Positions 31,597 through 43,049 of a DNA stretch of 64,000 nucleotides are shown here, in pieces. Source of the DNA: Qipengyuania gelatinilytica (GTDB taxonomy: Bacteria; Pseudomonadota; Alphaproteobacteria; Sphingomonadales; Sphingomonadaceae); NCBI RefSeq assembly GCF_019711315.1, contig NZ_CP081294.1, forward strand, positions 372,001 to 436,000, in the 5' to 3' direction. Positions within the stretch are counted from its first letter, which is position 1. Every line of letters starts with the position of its first letter. A program made the position numbers and the translations under genes. Below the pieces are notes generated by a model. It had not been told where the DNA came from. It saw only the letters and a program-made list of their open reading frames with translations, and searched no databases.

Positions 31597-32058
31597 ATGC
31601 GTATCGCCCTTGCTTCCGACCATGCCGCCATCGAGCTCAAAGCAGCTCTGCGCGACTGGCTTATCGAACAGGGTCACGAGGTCGCCGACCTCGGGCCGGA
31701 GACCACCGACAGCGTCGATTATCCCGACTTCGGCTACAAGCTGGCCGGCGTCGTCGCCGATGGCACGGCTGAACGCGGCATTGCGCTGTGTGGCAGCGGC
31801 ATCGGAATCTCGATCAGCATGAACCGCAATCCCGCCGTACGCTGCGCGCTGGTTTCGGAACCGCTTTCGGCCAGCCTCGCCCGCGAACACAATGACGCGA
31901 ACTGCATCGCTATGGGCGCGCGCCTGACCGGCATCGACATGGCCAAGGCCTGCGTCACCGCCTTCCTCGAAACCGAATTCGCCGGCGGTCGCCACCAGCG
32001 CCGCGTCAATAAACTGTCGAACCCTTCACTCGCGCACGAATACACCAAGGACATCTGA
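31597..32058 (+). CDS. rpiB: Ribose-5-phosphate isomerase B
   Basis: RpiB interconverts ribose 5-phosphate and ribulose 5-phosphate; the latter is also the RibB substrate. The start at 31597 gives the family N-terminus [11 protein letters not shown]; the longer frame adds 48 unrelated residues. The 153 residues include the active-site loop [11 protein letters not shown] with the catalytic Cys, and the [11 protein letters not shown] segment. It lies 4 bp before glyA and is very likely co-transcribed with it. Confidence 0.95.
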   Translation: MRIALASDHAAIELKAALRDWLIEQGHEVADLGPETTDSVDYPDFGYKLAGVVADGTAERGIALCGSGIGISISMNRNPAVRCALVSEPLSASLAREHNDANCIAMGARLTGIDMAKACVTAFLETEFAGGRHQRRVNKLSNPSLAHEYTKDI

Positions 32059-32062
32059 TTCC

Positions 32063-33376
32063 ATGGCTACCCAGGCAAAAGACACCGCTCGCACACCGAT
32101 GGACCGTTTCTGGCACGACAGCCTCGCCGAAGCCGATCCCGAGATCTACGAAGCGGTCCGCAAGGAACTGGGCCGCCAGCAGGACAAGATCGAGCTGATC
32201 GCGAGCGAGAACATCGCCTCGACCGCGGTGCTCGAAGCGACCGGCAGCGTGTTCACGAACAAGTATGCGGAAGGCTATCCGGGCAAGCGCTATTACGGCG
32301 GCTGCGACTATGCCGACGTGGTCGAAACGCTCGCGATCGAGCGGGCCAAGAAACTGTTCGGCTGCAATTTCGCCAACGTCCAGCCCAATTCCGGCAGCCA
32401 GATGAACCAGGCGGTCTTCCTCGCGCTCCTGCAGCCGGGCGACACCTTCATGGGTCTCGACCTCAATTCGGGCGGTCACCTCACCCACGGTTCGCCCGTC
32501 AACATGAGCGGCAAATGGTTCAACCCTGTCAGCTACGGCGTGCGCAAGGACGACGAACTGATCGACATGGACGAAGTTCGTGCCACCGCGCTCGAACACA
32601 AGCCCAAGCTGATCATCGCCGGCGGCACGGCCTATTCGCGCGTCTGGGACTGGGAAGCCTTCCGCCAGATTGCCGATGAAGTCGGCGCGTATCTCATGGT
32701 CGACATGAGCCACATCTCCGGCCTCGTCGCGGGCGGTGCGCACCCCTCGCCCTTCCCGCACGCCCATGTCGTTACCTCGACCACTCACAAGAGCCTGCGC
32801 GGCCCGCGTTCGGGCATCATCCTGTGGAACGAGGAAGAATTCACCAAGCCGATCAACACGGCGGTCTTCCCCGGCATGCAGGGCGGCCCGCTGATGCATG
32901 TGATCGCCGCCAAGGCAGTTGCCTTCCGCGAAGCGCTGCGGCCCGATTTCAAGGACTATGCCGCCAAGGTCGTCGCCAATGCGCGCGCGCTGGCCCGCGG
33001 TATCGAGGCGAACGGCCTGCGCGTGGTATCGGGCGGGACAGACAACCACTCGATGCTCGTCGACCTCACGCCGAAGGATGTCACCGGCAAGGCCGCCGAA
33101 GCCGGTCTCGACCGTGCATGGCTGACCTGCAACAAGAACGGCATTCCCTACGACACCCGCAGCCCCTTCGTGACCAGCGGCATCCGCCTCGGTTCGCCTG
33201 CGGGCACGACGCGCGGCTTCGGCGAGGCCGAGTTCGAAACCATCGGCAAGCTGATCTGCGAAGTGGTCGATGGCATGTCGCGCAACGGCCCCGAGGGCGA
33301 TGGACAGGTCGAACAAAGCGTGCGTGACCGCGTGGCCGAACTGTGCAAGGCTTTCCCGGTCTATCCCGGACGCTGA
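32063..33376 (+). CDS. glyA: Serine hydroxymethyltransferase
   Basis: GlyA converts serine and tetrahydrofolate to glycine and methylene-tetrahydrofolate, a main source of one-carbon units. The 437 residues carry the PLP lysine in [12 protein letters not shown], the substrate segment SENIAS, and the YPGKRYYGG loop. It is preceded by rpiB and followed by a small membrane protein, nrdR and a TrmJ-like gene in one direction with short gaps. Confidence 0.98.
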   Translation: MATQAKDTARTPMDRFWHDSLAEADPEIYEAVRKELGRQQDKIELIASENIASTAVLEATGSVFTNKYAEGYPGKRYYGGCDYADVVETLAIERAKKLFGCNFANVQPNSGSQMNQAVFLALLQPGDTFMGLDLNSGGHLTHGSPVNMSGKWFNPVSYGVRKDDELIDMDEVRATALEHKPKLIIAGGTAYSRVWDWEAFRQIADEVGAYLMVDMSHISGLVAGGAHPSPFPHAHVVTSTTHKSLRGPRSGIILWNEEEFTKPINTAVFPGMQGGPLMHVIAAKAVAFREALRPDFKDYAAKVVANARALARGIEANGLRVVSGGTDNHSMLVDLTPKDVTGKAAEAGLDRAWLTCNKNGIPYDTRSPFVTSGIRLGSPAGTTRGFGEAEFETIGKLICEVVDGMSRNGPEGDGQVEQSVRDRVAELCKAFPVYPGR

Positions 33377-33387
33377 GGAGAGCAATC

Positions 33388-33711
33388 ATGGGCAATATTC
33401 CAGACGACCGCGAACCGACGGGCTATCGTCGGTCCGACGACGAGCGGCCAGGCGGTCGCAACGACGACTTCGGCCGCAATCGCGATGATGAACCGTCGAA
33501 GCCTGCATATGGCGATCACGATCTCGTCCCGGACGCGACTGCCGAGATCAAGGCGATGGCAAAGGAAGGGCTCGATCATCCCTCGACCAAGCCCGTGCTC
33601 ACCGGTGCAGCCGTCGGCGCTATCGCAGGCGGTGTCCTGCCCATCGTGACCTGGCCCATCGGCCTTATCGCCGGTGCTGGCTTCATGCTCTACAAACGCC
33701 TGCGCCCCTGA
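33388..33711 (+). CDS. Small protein with C-terminal Gly-rich membrane hairpin
   Basis: The 107-residue protein has a hydrophilic N-terminal half rich in Asp, Arg and Asn and a C-terminal hydrophobic region (TGAAVGAIAGGVLPIVTWPIG) with a glycine-zipper look, followed by YKRLRP. The ATG at 33388 follows GAGGAGAG; the upstream frame overlaps glyA. It may insert in the inner membrane. No named family was recognised. It lies between glyA and nrdR in the same orientation. Confidence 0.7.
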   Translation: MGNIPDDREPTGYRRSDDERPGGRNDDFGRNRDDEPSKPAYGDHDLVPDATAEIKAMAKEGLDHPSTKPVLTGAAVGAIAGGVLPIVTWPIGLIAGAGFMLYKRLRP

Positions 33712-33725
33712 TTTACGGATAACCG

Positions 33726-34208
33726 ATGCGTTGCCCATTCTGTGCCCATGACGACAGTCAGGTAAAAGACTCTCGTCCGACCGAGGATTCCACCTCGATC
33801 CGCCGTCGCCGCCAATGTTCCAAATGCGGTGCGCGCTTCACCACCTTCGAACGTGTACAGCTGCGCGAAGTCACTGTCGTCAAATCGGGCACCGACGGCA
33901 AGGAAGCGCGACGCGAAGCGTTCGATCGCTCGAAGCTCGAACAGTCGATCTCGCTCGCCTGCCGCAAGCGCGACGTGGCACAGGAACAGATCGACCAGCT
34001 CGTCAGCGGCATCCAGCGCCAGGTCGAAACTGCCGGAGAGGCCGAAATCCCCTCCAAGCGCATCGGCGAGCTGGTGATGGACGGCCTGCGCCAGCTCGAC
34101 AGCGTCGCCTATATCCGTTTCGCCAGCGTCTATCGCGACTTCAGCGAAGCCCGCGACTTCGAGGAATTTGCGAGCACGGTGCAGGAAGCCGCCAATGAGC
34201 AAGGCTGA
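33726..34208 (+). CDS. nrdR: Transcriptional repressor NrdR
   Basis: NrdR represses ribonucleotide reductase genes in response to ATP/dATP. The 160 residues show the zinc ribbon with Cys3, Cys6, Cys31 and Cys34, followed by an ATP-cone domain from about 49 ([19 protein letters not shown]). It is one of a run of plus-strand genes after glyA and overlaps the TrmJ-like gene by 14 bp. Confidence 0.97.
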   Translation: MRCPFCAHDDSQVKDSRPTEDSTSIRRRRQCSKCGARFTTFERVQLREVTVVKSGTDGKEARREAFDRSKLEQSISLACRKRDVAQEQIDQLVSGIQRQVETAGEAEIPSKRIGELVMDGLRQLDSVAYIRFASVYRDFSEARDFEEFASTVQEAANEQG

Positions 34209-34926
34209 CAGCCGCAAACCAATCGTCGTGCTGGTACGCCCGCAACTGGGCGAGAACATCGGCAAGGCCGCGCGGGCCATGCTCAATTTCGGCCTTACCG
34301 AACTGCGCATGGTGAGCCCACGCGATGGCTGGCCCAATCCCGATGCCGGGCCTGCCGCAGCCGGTGCCGACATCGTGCTCGAGCAGGCACAGGTTTTCGA
34401 ATCCACGGCGGAGGCAGTCGCCGATTGCGCGCATGTGTATGCGACCACGGTGCGCAAGCGCGGTGTGACAAAGCCGGTCTACACACCTGAAGAAGCGAGC
34501 CGCGAAATGGCGGGCGCCGAGGGTCGCAGCGCCATCCTGTTCGGTCCCGAGCGCTCTGGTCTGGAAACCGAGGATGTTGCGCTTGCCCGCGCGATCCTGA
34601 CCGTGCCGATCAATCCCGAGTTCGGTTCGCTCAATCTCGCGCAGGCGGTGATCCTGTGTGCCTATGAATGGTCAAAGCACGAGGATCTGGTCCAGCCCAC
34701 GCAGGAAGACCTCCTGCCCCCCGCCCCGCAGGATGAGCTGGAAGGCCTGATCGCGCATCTGGAAGGGATGCTCGAACCCAAGGGATATTTCCTTCCCGAA
34801 CCGCGCGCCGATGCCACACGCCGCACGCTGCGCGGCGTTTTGACCAAGCCCGGCTGGAATCACCTCGAGGTGCGCACTTTGCGCGGGGTGCTTTCCTCGC
34901 TTCAGCGTGGCCCCAAACGCAGTTAG
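34195..34926 (+). CDS. TrmJ-like tRNA (cytidine/uridine-2'-O)-methyltransferase (SPOUT family)
   Basis: The 243-residue protein has the SPOUT knot: an N-terminal [19 protein letters not shown] segment typical of TrmJ and Trm[13 protein letters not shown] as motif 2, and [16 protein letters not shown] as motif 3. Such enzymes methylate tRNA position 32 using S-adenosylmethionine. The ATG at 34195 is used because it gives the TrmJ start; a longer frame reaches further into nrdR. Target nucleoside cannot be read from the sequence alone. Confidence 0.9.
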   Translation: MSKADSRKPIVVLVRPQLGENIGKAARAMLNFGLTELRMVSPRDGWPNPDAGPAAAGADIVLEQAQVFESTAEAVADCAHVYATTVRKRGVTKPVYTPEEASREMAGAEGRSAILFGPERSGLETEDVALARAILTVPINPEFGSLNLAQAVILCAYEWSKHEDLVQPTQEDLLPPAPQDELEGLIAHLEGMLEPKGYFLPEPRADATRRTLRGVLTKPGWNHLEVRTLRGVLSSLQRGPKRS

Positions 34927-35006
34927 TCGATTAATCATCGCGCATTCATGGCACGCTCGCTAGCAGGCGGGCGAACGATTTTCCCCAGACAAAACGAGGA
35001 TTTACG

Positions 35007-35231
35007 ATGCGTTTCGCTTTGCCCGCAATTGCTCTTGCCGCCCTTTCCATGCCCGCAGTCGCCAGCGAGCCCGAAGAAAAGAAGGACGAGAAAAAGACCG
35101 AAGCGCAGCAGCCTGCCGAAGTGAAAGACAAGAAGATCTGCCGCTACATCCGCATGGACATGAGCAGCCGCCGCAAGGAAAAGGTCTGCCTGACCAAGGA
35201 AGGCTGGACCGACTTCAACCAGGGCAACTGA
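35007..35231 (+). CDS. Small secreted Lys/Glu-rich protein
   Basis: The 74-residue protein has a signal peptide with cleavage probably after AVASE or AVA (residues 17-19), then a charged segment EEKKDEKKTEAQQ, and two Cys residues (KKICRYIRM and KVCLTKEGW) that may pair in the periplasm. No known family was assigned. It follows an 80-bp gap after the TrmJ-like gene and converges with chorismate mutase. Confidence 0.75.
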   Translation: MRFALPAIALAALSMPAVASEPEEKKDEKKTEAQQPAEVKDKKICRYIRMDMSSRRKEKVCLTKEGWTDFNQGN

Positions 35232-35247
35232 TCGCCCTTATGCCTGG

Positions 35248-35559
35248 TCAGCTGCGGATACGGTCCCACTCGACCAGTTCGTAAGCGATCGAGGTTTCGA
35301 CCAGAAGGTCCCAGATTTGCGCGATTTTCCCATGCGGAAGGTCGCGCTTTTCTGCATCTGCGACCGCATTCTCGATCACTTCGGCCTTGCGCGCCTCATC
35401 GCGAACCACATTGCGGTCCTGCTTGATCCGGGCTGCGGCACGCATGTAGCCGAAGCGGCGGTCGAGCAGCTCCATCAGCTCGCGATCGGTAGTGTCGACG
35501 CCTATGCGCACTTCGCGCATGTCGGTGCAGTCTTCGGGCATCTTGAAATCGTCACTCAT
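35248..35559 (-). CDS. Chorismate mutase (AroQ type)
   Basis: Chorismate mutase converts chorismate to prephenate for phenylalanine and tyrosine. The 103-residue protein is all-helical and of the stand-alone AroQ class, with the substrate-binding Arg and Lys positions of helix 1 and the loop ([20 protein letters not shown], then [16 protein letters not shown]). The ATG at 35559 gives a normal length; a longer frame overlaps the trpB upstream region. It diverges from trpB, placing the two branches of chorismate use side by side. Confidence 0.92.
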   Translation of the reverse strand: MSDDFKMPEDCTDMREVRIGVDTTDRELMELLDRRFGYMRAAARIKQDRNVVRDEARKAEVIENAVADAEKRDLPHGKIAQIWDLLVETSIAYELVEWDRIRS

Positions 35560-35650
35560 GGCGAGGCCGAATGGCGGTTTGAATCTGGCTTGTCGAGGAC
35601 AAACGAAACCCACTCTCGACTTCACGCCCGCACCTCGGCATGGGGTGCCC

Positions 35651-36861
<1,211 letters not shown>

Positions 36862-36865
<4 letters not shown>

Positions 36866-37110
36866 AGCTTGATTGGCGACAGCCAGCAATCGCTGCCGGT
36901 CTATGCGGCCTGATTGCCGTTGGCGCCTATTTTCTGGATGAGCAGTGCGCTGATGTGTTCCGCGATGCTGGAATCGGAATCGCTGACCCACCGATCTACA
37001 ATTGCCCCGCCGACATTCCTCGTGAAATCCTGCAGTTGATATCTTTCTCGTTTCCCATTCTCGCACTAATTTTTCTCGCCGTAGCTTTCCGGAATAGCAT
37101 TACCCAATGA
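36862..37110 (+). CDS. Small two-helix membrane protein inserted between trpB and trpA
   Basis: This 82-residue reading frame starts with GTG overlapping the trpB stop (GTGA) and ends in the TGA that overlaps the trpA start (ATGA). It has two hydrophobic segments, at about 7-22 and 58-76, and a polar loop with two Cys residues between them. No family was recognised. Its GC content is lower than that of its neighbours: 26 of 60 bases in 37021-37080 and 33 of 60 in 36901-36960, against 43 of 60 in trpB at 36721-36780. The two perfect junctions support a real translated gene. Confidence 0.65.
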
Positions 37111-37898
37111 CCCGCCTCTCCAACGCCTTCTCCAAGCCCCACCCCGCGCTTGTCTGCTTCGTTACGGCAGGCGATGGCGACACTGCGGCCAATCTCGACG
37201 CGCTGGTCGAGGGCGGCGCGGATGTGATCGAGCTGGGGATGCCCTTCACCGATCCCATGGCCGATGGCCCTGCGATCCAGAACGCCAACCTGCGTTCGCT
37301 CGGTGCGGGGACGACGACGGCCGATGTCCTGCGCATCGCGCGCAAGTTCCGTGAGCGGCATCCCGATGTGCCGCTGGTGCTAATGGGCTATGCCAACCCG
37401 ATGATTCGGCGCGGGCCGGACTGGTTCGCCTCTGCTGCGAAGGAAGCGGGTGCTGACGGCGTAATCTGTGTCGATATTCCGCCTGAGGAAGACGATGCGC
37501 TCGGACCCCAGCTTCGCGAGGCCGGGATCGCTCCTATCCGCCTTGCCACGCCCACCACCGATGCAAAGCGCCTGCCCAAGGTGCTCGAAGGATCGGACGG
37601 GTTTCTTTACTATGTCTCGGTCGCTGGGATCACGGGCAAGCAGCAGGCCGCGCAGACTTCCATCGAGGAAGCGGTTGCGCGCTTCAAGGCGGCCACCGAC
37701 CTGCCCATCGCGGTCGGTTTCGGCGTCCGCACGCCCGAGCAGGCGGGTGCGATTGCCAAGGTTGCCGATGGCGTGGTCGTCGGCTCTGCGCTTGTCGAAC
37801 TCGTCGGCGAGCATGGCGAAAACGCTCCGGAAAAGCTGCGCGAATTGACGGCAAGCCTTGCCAAGGCAGTGCATTCGGCGGCAAAGGCGGGCGCATGA
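37107..37898 (+). CDS. trpA: Tryptophan synthase alpha chain
   Basis: TrpA cleaves indole-3-glycerol phosphate and passes indole to TrpB. The 263-residue TIM barrel shows the catalytic Glu in [14 protein letters not shown] and Asp in CVDIPPEED, and the phosphate-binding Gly segment ([10 protein letters not shown]). It overlaps the small ORF upstream (ATGA) and its TGA overlaps the accD ATG by four bases (ATGA), so the trp genes and accD form one tightly coupled unit. Confidence 0.98.
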   Translation: MTRLSNAFSKPHPALVCFVTAGDGDTAANLDALVEGGADVIELGMPFTDPMADGPAIQNANLRSLGAGTTTADVLRIARKFRERHPDVPLVLMGYANPMIRRGPDWFASAAKEAGADGVICVDIPPEEDDALGPQLREAGIAPIRLATPTTDAKRLPKVLEGSDGFLYYVSVAGITGKQQAAQTSIEEAVARFKAATDLPIAVGFGVRTPEQAGAIAKVADGVVVGSALVELVGEHGENAPEKLRELTASLAKAVHSAAKAGA

Positions 37899-38743
37899 AC
37901 TGGTTTACACGCGTAAGAAACAACATCAGCTGGCTGCCCAAGCGCACCACCGACAAGGATCTGTGGGTCAAATGCCCCGGCTGCCAGCAAATGGTCTTCG
38001 GGCAGGAATATGCCGACAATGGCGACGTCTGCCCGCGCTGCGACCATCATGGCCGCATCGGAGCCGATCGCCGTCTTGCACTGCTGCTCGACGAAGGCTT
38101 CGCCACGCTTCCCGTGCCGGAGGTAAAGGAAGACCCGCTCAAGTTCCGCGATTCGAAGAAATACACCGACCGCCTCAAGCAGGCGCGTGCCAAGAGCCCG
38201 CACAAGGACGCCTTCCTCGTCGGTGAAGGCACCATCGAGGGCAAGCCCGCGGTCGTTGGCGTGCAGGACTTCACCTTCATGGGCGGCAGCATGGGCATGG
38301 CCGTCGGCACCGCCTTCTGCCAGGGCGCCGAGCGCGCGCTGACCTTGCGCGCACCCTATATCGTCGTCACCGCCGCTGGCGGCGCACGTATGCAGGAAGG
38401 CATCTTAAGCCTGATGCAGATGCCGAAGGCGACCGTGATGACGCGCCGCCTGAAAGAGGCCGGCCTGCCCTATATCGTCGTGCTGACCGACCCGACCACG
38501 GGCGGCGTTACCGCAAGCTACGCCATGCTGGGCGATGTCCACATTGCAGAGCCCGGCGCGCTCATCGGCTTTGCCGGACAGCGCGTGATCCAGGATACCA
38601 TCCGCGAACAGCTGCCCGACGGCTTCCAGCGCGCCGAGTACCTGCACAAGCACGGCATGGTCGACATGGTGGTCCACCGCCACGACCTGCGCGACACGGT
38701 GGCGACGATCATCGACTATCTCGCGCCTGCGGAAGCGGCCTGA
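37895..38743 (+). CDS. accD: Acetyl-CoA carboxylase carboxyltransferase beta subunit
   Basis: AccD, with AccA, transfers the carboxyl group from biotin to acetyl-CoA at the start of fatty-acid synthesis. The 282-residue protein has the zinc ribbon (KCPGCQQ and CPRCDHH) at about 27-50 and the crotonase-like core with [10 protein letters not shown] and GGARMQEG. The trpB-trpA-accD-folC order is common in Proteobacteria. It overlaps trpA by four bases. Confidence 0.97.
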   Translation: MNWFTRVRNNISWLPKRTTDKDLWVKCPGCQQMVFGQEYADNGDVCPRCDHHGRIGADRRLALLLDEGFATLPVPEVKEDPLKFRDSKKYTDRLKQARAKSPHKDAFLVGEGTIEGKPAVVGVQDFTFMGGSMGMAVGTAFCQGAERALTLRAPYIVVTAAGGARMQEGILSLMQMPKATVMTRRLKEAGLPYIVVLTDPTTGGVTASYAMLGDVHIAEPGALIGFAGQRVIQDTIREQLPDGFQRAEYLHKHGMVDMVVHRHDLRDTVATIIDYLAPAEAA

Positions 38744-38751
38744 ACCCTCCC

Positions 38752-40065
38752 ATGCGGGACTTCGCCCGCTCCGAAAACGCCGCAGTGCAGGCCCAGCTCG
38801 ACCGGCTGGCGCAGTTGAATGTGCCCGACGGGCGTCTAGGTCTCGACACCATCCGCGCGCTGCTGGACCGGCTGGGTAACCCGCACCGCAAGCTGCCGCC
38901 CGTGTTTCATGTTGCCGGGACCAACGGCAAGGGCTCCACCTGCGCCTTCCTGCGCGCAATGCTGGAGGCGGAGGGCTACAAGGTCCACATGACCACCAGC
39001 CCGCATCTGGTGCGCTACAACGAGCGTATCCGCGTGGCAGGCGAGTTGATCTCCGACGAAAGACTGGCCGAACTGCTGGCCGAGGTTTTGGATGTTGGTG
39101 AAGACCTCAACCCCAGCTTTTTCGAAGTTACCATCGCCGCCGCCTTCACCGAGTTCGCGCGCGTGCCTGCCGATGCTTGCGTCGTGGAAGTCGGTCTGGG
39201 CGGACGCTTCGATGCGACCAATGTGCTGGAGCCGGATGTGCTCGCCGCTTGCGGGATTGCCGCGCTGGGGATCGACCACGAGCGATTCCTGCTGGCTCCA
39301 GAAGACGGAGTGCCACAGGAGCCGATTGCGCGGATTGCGTTTGAAAAGGCGGGTATCGCGAAGCGAGGTGTGCCCTTGGTGACAATGGGCAATGAATACC
39401 CCCCCGAAGCACGCGATGTGATCCGCAGGGTTGCGGCTTCGATTGGCGCACCGCTCCTTGAAAGGACGGACAATGCGATTGACGACCTGATGACATTCAA
39501 TATCGATGGCGAAGGCTTCACCTCCGATCAGGGTGACCAGGTCAGAAATCTGGCCCAGCTAGGCCCGCACCAACGCAGGAATGCGTGGCTCGCCAAGGAA
39601 ATGCTGCGCTCGCAGGATATCCTCCCCGTCGCCGAAAAATCATTCATTCGCGGGCTTCGTGTGGCTCACTGGCCGGCTCGGCTACAACTGCTTCGTCCCG
39701 GCCCTCTAACTGCACTCGTTGGCGAAGATCGCCTCTGGCTCGACGGGGGGCACAATTTGAGCGCCGGGAAGGCGATTGCCAAATATTTCAACGAGCCACT
39801 CCATCTCGTGTTGGGGATGCTGGAAGCAAAAGATCCGCAGGCCCTCATCGGACCACTCGGCGATTACGTGCAGACACTAACTGTCGTGCCGGTGCCGCAC
39901 CACGATGACCACCCTACCGAGGCATTTGGCCCCGATGCCCGTGCTGCAGGCAATGTCGAGGAAGCGTTGCTTATGCTGCCCGATGACGGATTACCCATCC
40001 TCATCGCAGGCTCGCTCTACCTCGCAGGCGAAGTCCTGCGACTCAACGACGAGCTCCCCGACTGA
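38752..40065 (+). CDS. folC: Folylpolyglutamate synthase / dihydrofolate synthase
   Basis: FolC adds glutamate residues to dihydropteroate and folates. The 437-residue Mur-ligase-type protein has the ATP loop GTNGKGST at about 63-70, the central GLGGRFDATN segment, and the C-terminal LWLDGGHN motif. It follows accD by 8 bp. Its stop codon abuts the stop of the convergent transporter gene with no spacer. Confidence 0.95.
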   Translation: MRDFARSENAAVQAQLDRLAQLNVPDGRLGLDTIRALLDRLGNPHRKLPPVFHVAGTNGKGSTCAFLRAMLEAEGYKVHMTTSPHLVRYNERIRVAGELISDERLAELLAEVLDVGEDLNPSFFEVTIAAAFTEFARVPADACVVEVGLGGRFDATNVLEPDVLAACGIAALGIDHERFLLAPEDGVPQEPIARIAFEKAGIAKRGVPLVTMGNEYPPEARDVIRRVAASIGAPLLERTDNAIDDLMTFNIDGEGFTSDQGDQVRNLAQLGPHQRRNAWLAKEMLRSQDILPVAEKSFIRGLRVAHWPARLQLLRPGPLTALVGEDRLWLDGGHNLSAGKAIAKYFNEPLHLVLGMLEAKDPQALIGPLGDYVQTLTVVPVPHHDDHPTEAFGPDARAAGNVEEALLMLPDDGLPILIAGSLYLAGEVLRLNDELPD

Positions 40066-41796
40066 TCACTCAGCCGGGACGCGCTCCCCAGCCTCGGGTG
40101 CGACGATGCCCGCAGCCGCCTTACCGCGGCTCTCGCGGTACCATTCGAAGCACACCAGCACTGCGGCAGCGAGCCCGATCCACGTCGTCAGGATGAAGAC
40201 GTCGTAATAGCCCTGGTTCTCGATCATCTCGCCCAGCGCGCCGCGTCCCAACGTGCCGACCAGCAGCGTCAGCGAGGACAGCAGCGCATATTGAACCGCG
40301 CTGAACTTCTTCGACACGATCGAGGACAGCCAAGCAATATAGGCTGCACCGGCGATGCCGATGGCGAGGTTTTCGAAGGCGATGGTGATGGTCAGCTTGG
40401 CCAGCTCGGGATCGCCGATCTCCGGGATTTGCGTGATGAGGTAAGTAAATCCGACGGTATCGCTGAATGCCTGCATGTTCGCTCCGCCTAGCGCCATGTC
40501 GGCGTAGAGAAGGTTGGTCAGCGCAGCCAGGATACCGCCGATCAGCAGCGTCGCCATGCGGCCGATCGTCGTCAGCATCAGGCCGCCCAATGCCAGCCCT
40601 GCGATAATCGCGCCCACTCCGAAGAACTTCGAGGCAAATGCCACGTCGTCATTCGTGTACTCGAGCTCGCCAAGGTAAAACGGATAGGCGAACGTTCCCC
40701 AGATCGCGTCGCAGATGCGGTAGGTGAGGACCACTGCCAGGATCAGCACCAGCGACCAGCCCAGGCGGCCGACGAATTCGACCAGCGGGAGGACTAGTGC
40801 CCGATATAGGTGGTCCAGCGCATAGGCGCCGCCGGTTGCCGGTGCCTCGTCAGCTGCAAGCAAGTGCTTGCCCTGCTTCTTCTGAGAAGCGAGCCAGCCG
40901 GCAATCAGGGCGGGAAGGATGATCGTGGCGACGATGATCCACGGGCCGATGTTCAGCGTGAAATCGGTCGGGTTGGGACGATCTTCGGGCGCGTTAGTCA
41001 TCGACATGATCATGAAGGTCAGCACGATGCCGATCGCGACTGCCCACAGCACGGCGACAAGCGCCAGCGCACGATTGCGGATCGACGGGACAAGTTCCCC
41101 CGCCTTGCGCAGCGCACGGACCTGAAGCTCGCTTTCGGTCGCGACATCTGCATCGCTTTGCGAGGCATTCGGAGCCCACAGGCCCACAAAACCGACTGCC
41201 AGCAGGATACCGCCCATCAGCATGTATGTTTCCGGCCAGCCGATGCGGGCGGCGATGATGAGGCCGAACGCGCCGCCCACGAGCGAGGAAAGCCGGTAGC
41301 CCATCTGGTAGACGGTCGAGAGGATGTCGATTGTCGCTTCCTCATCCGCGACGTCGATGCGCCAGGCGTTGATAGCGATGTCCTGAGTCGCGCTGGCGAA
41401 GGCGCCGATCCCGGCAAGCAGGCTGAACCAGCCGAGCTGGCTCTTGGGTTCGAGCAAGCTCATCGTGACGAGGATGGTGCCGAGGAGCACCTGCGCGGGC
41501 ACGATCCATTGCTTGCGCCGTCCGAGCTTGCGCAAGAGTGGGATATTGACCTTGTCGATCAGCGGGGACCACAGGAACTGGAAGGCATAGGCAAGGCCGA
41601 TGAGGCTGAAGATGCCCATCGTCTCCAAGTCGACCTCCGCTTCGGTCAGCCATGCGAACAGGGTGCCGAGGAAGAGCGCGAACGGCAGGCCGCTGGCAAA
41701 GCCGAACAGCAGCATGAAGCCGGTCTTGCGGTTGGTCAGCGCCAGCCCGAGGACCTTCCACGCCGACTTCTTCTCTTCTGCAACCGCTTCGGCCAT
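40066..41796 (-). CDS. AmpG-like major facilitator transporter
   Basis: The 576-residue protein has about 14 membrane helices and the AmpG/PAT subset pattern: an early GFASGLPFALF-like segment in helix 1, the loop WSPLIDK, and QDIAINAWRIDV. AmpG imports anhydro-muropeptides released during wall turnover. A long polar loop with Lys, Glu and Ala occurs mid-chain (SQKKQGKHLLAADEA). No ampC or ampR lies nearby, so the muropeptide substrate is inferred from the family. Confidence 0.85.
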   Translation of the reverse strand: MAEAVAEEKKSAWKVLGLALTNRKTGFMLLFGFASGLPFALFLGTLFAWLTEAEVDLETMGIFSLIGLAYAFQFLWSPLIDKVNIPLLRKLGRRKQWIVPAQVLLGTILVTMSLLEPKSQLGWFSLLAGIGAFASATQDIAINAWRIDVADEEATIDILSTVYQMGYRLSSLVGGAFGLIIAARIGWPETYMLMGGILLAVGFVGLWAPNASQSDADVATESELQVRALRKAGELVPSIRNRALALVAVLWAVAIGIVLTFMIMSMTNAPEDRPNPTDFTLNIGPWIIVATIILPALIAGWLASQKKQGKHLLAADEAPATGGAYALDHLYRALVLPLVEFVGRLGWSLVLILAVVLTYRICDAIWGTFAYPFYLGELEYTNDDVAFASKFFGVGAIIAGLALGGLMLTTIGRMATLLIGGILAALTNLLYADMALGGANMQAFSDTVGFTYLITQIPEIGDPELAKLTITIAFENLAIGIAGAAYIAWLSSIVSKKFSAVQYALLSSLTLLVGTLGRGALGEMIENQGYYDVFILTTWIGLAAAVLVCFEWYRESRGKAAAGIVAPEAGERVPAE

Positions 41797-41867
41797 TCCC
41801 TAGCGTCCTTCCTATTATCGAAATTTTTTGCGACACTAACGGTCGGAGAGTGAAAGGAACAGGCGCG

Positions 41868-43031
41868 ATGGCAAATCCATCCACGTTGCTCGACGGACGC
41901 CGGCCAACCGACGGTATGCTGGCGCTCGCGCAGGATATTGCGCAGAACAAGCAACGCGAGGGTCTCGGCCAGACGAGCGTGCCCGCGCATGTCTATACCG
42001 ACCCTGAATATTTCGCGCGCGAAAAGAGCGCGATTTTCGACCGGCTTCCGCAGATCATCTGCCCAACTGCGTTGCTGCCCGAACCCGGCATGGCCGTTCC
42101 GCACGACGCCACCGGTCGTCCGCTACTGATTACCCGCGATGCACAGGGACAGGCGCATGTGTTCCTGAACGTCTGCCGCCATCGCGGCACGCGATTGGTC
42201 GAGGGTGACGAGGTCCAGTGCACAAAGAAGCTGGTGTGCCCGTACCATGCGTGGACATATTCGGTGGACGGGCGCCTCCTTGCCCTGCCCCGCCCCGACA
42301 CGTTCCCCGATCTCGACAAGGGTTCGATGGGCCTGGTGGAGCTGCCCTCGAAAGAAACCGGCGGCATCATCTGGTTCTGCCCGAAGGAAGAGACCGCCGA
42401 TTTCACACTCGCCGAAAAGCTGGGTGAGGATTTCGACGCGCTGGGCATGGGTGAACACTTCCTGTTCCGCCGCAAGACCCACGAGGTTGCCGGCAACTGG
42501 AAGCTCATCATGGATGCCTTCCTCGAAAGCTACCATGTCACTCGCCTCCACGCGCAGACCATCGGCCCCTTCTTCAAGGACGGTGTGACCAGCGGCGACA
42601 TGATCGGCCCGCACGCCCGCAGCGCGGTGGGGCGGCTGGAGGAAATGGAAGGCGTCGATCTCACCGACATGACGCAAATGCGCCGTGTGGTGACTTTCGC
42701 TTACCAGACCATGCCCGGAGCGCTGGTCATCCCCAGCCCCGACTACATCAACCTCATGGTGATGATGCCCCAGGCGCATGATCGCACGCTGGTGGAAGAC
42801 TTCATGCTGATCCCGGAGGCCCCTGCCACCAACAAGGCCCGCGACCATTGGGAACGCAGCTGGGCACTGCTCGACGGCGGCGTATTCGCCAGCGAGGATT
42901 TCCGCGCGGCGGAACTCGGGCAGCAAGGCCTTGCGACCGGCGCGGTGCCCGAACTGACGCTCGGCTCGATGGAAGGCGGTATTCGCCGCTATCACGAGAC
43001 GGTCGAGGAAGCCTTGCGCGCCGCCAATTGA
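41868..43031 (+). CDS. Rieske-type aromatic ring-hydroxylating oxygenase, large-subunit-like
   Basis: The 387-residue protein has the Rieske iron-sulfur ligands C103-x-H105 and C124-x2-H127 (CRHRG, CPYHAW) and a mononuclear iron site with His223 and His228 (ESYHVTRLH). The ATG at 41868 is used; a GTG 18 bp upstream is the alternative. These enzymes hydroxylate or demethylate organic substrates with electrons from a reductase; neither reductase nor ferredoxin is next to it, so the electron supply is unknown. It diverges from the transporter gene. Confidence 0.88.
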   Translation: MANPSTLLDGRRPTDGMLALAQDIAQNKQREGLGQTSVPAHVYTDPEYFAREKSAIFDRLPQIICPTALLPEPGMAVPHDATGRPLLITRDAQGQAHVFLNVCRHRGTRLVEGDEVQCTKKLVCPYHAWTYSVDGRLLALPRPDTFPDLDKGSMGLVELPSKETGGIIWFCPKEETADFTLAEKLGEDFDALGMGEHFLFRRKTHEVAGNWKLIMDAFLESYHVTRLHAQTIGPFFKDGVTSGDMIGPHARSAVGRLEEMEGVDLTDMTQMRRVVTFAYQTMPGALVIPSPDYINLMVMMPQAHDRTLVEDFMLIPEAPATNKARDHWERSWALLDGGVFASEDFRAAELGQQGLATGAVPELTLGSMEGGIRRYHETVEEALRAAN

Positions 43032-43049
43032 GCGCCTAGCGCGCTTTCC

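Noticed and set aside
39310..40065. Second half of folC seemed more AT-rich and possibly recombined
   Set aside because: Counts gave 34 and 38 of 60 GC in two sampled lines, against 37 of 60 in the first half, so there is no clear difference.
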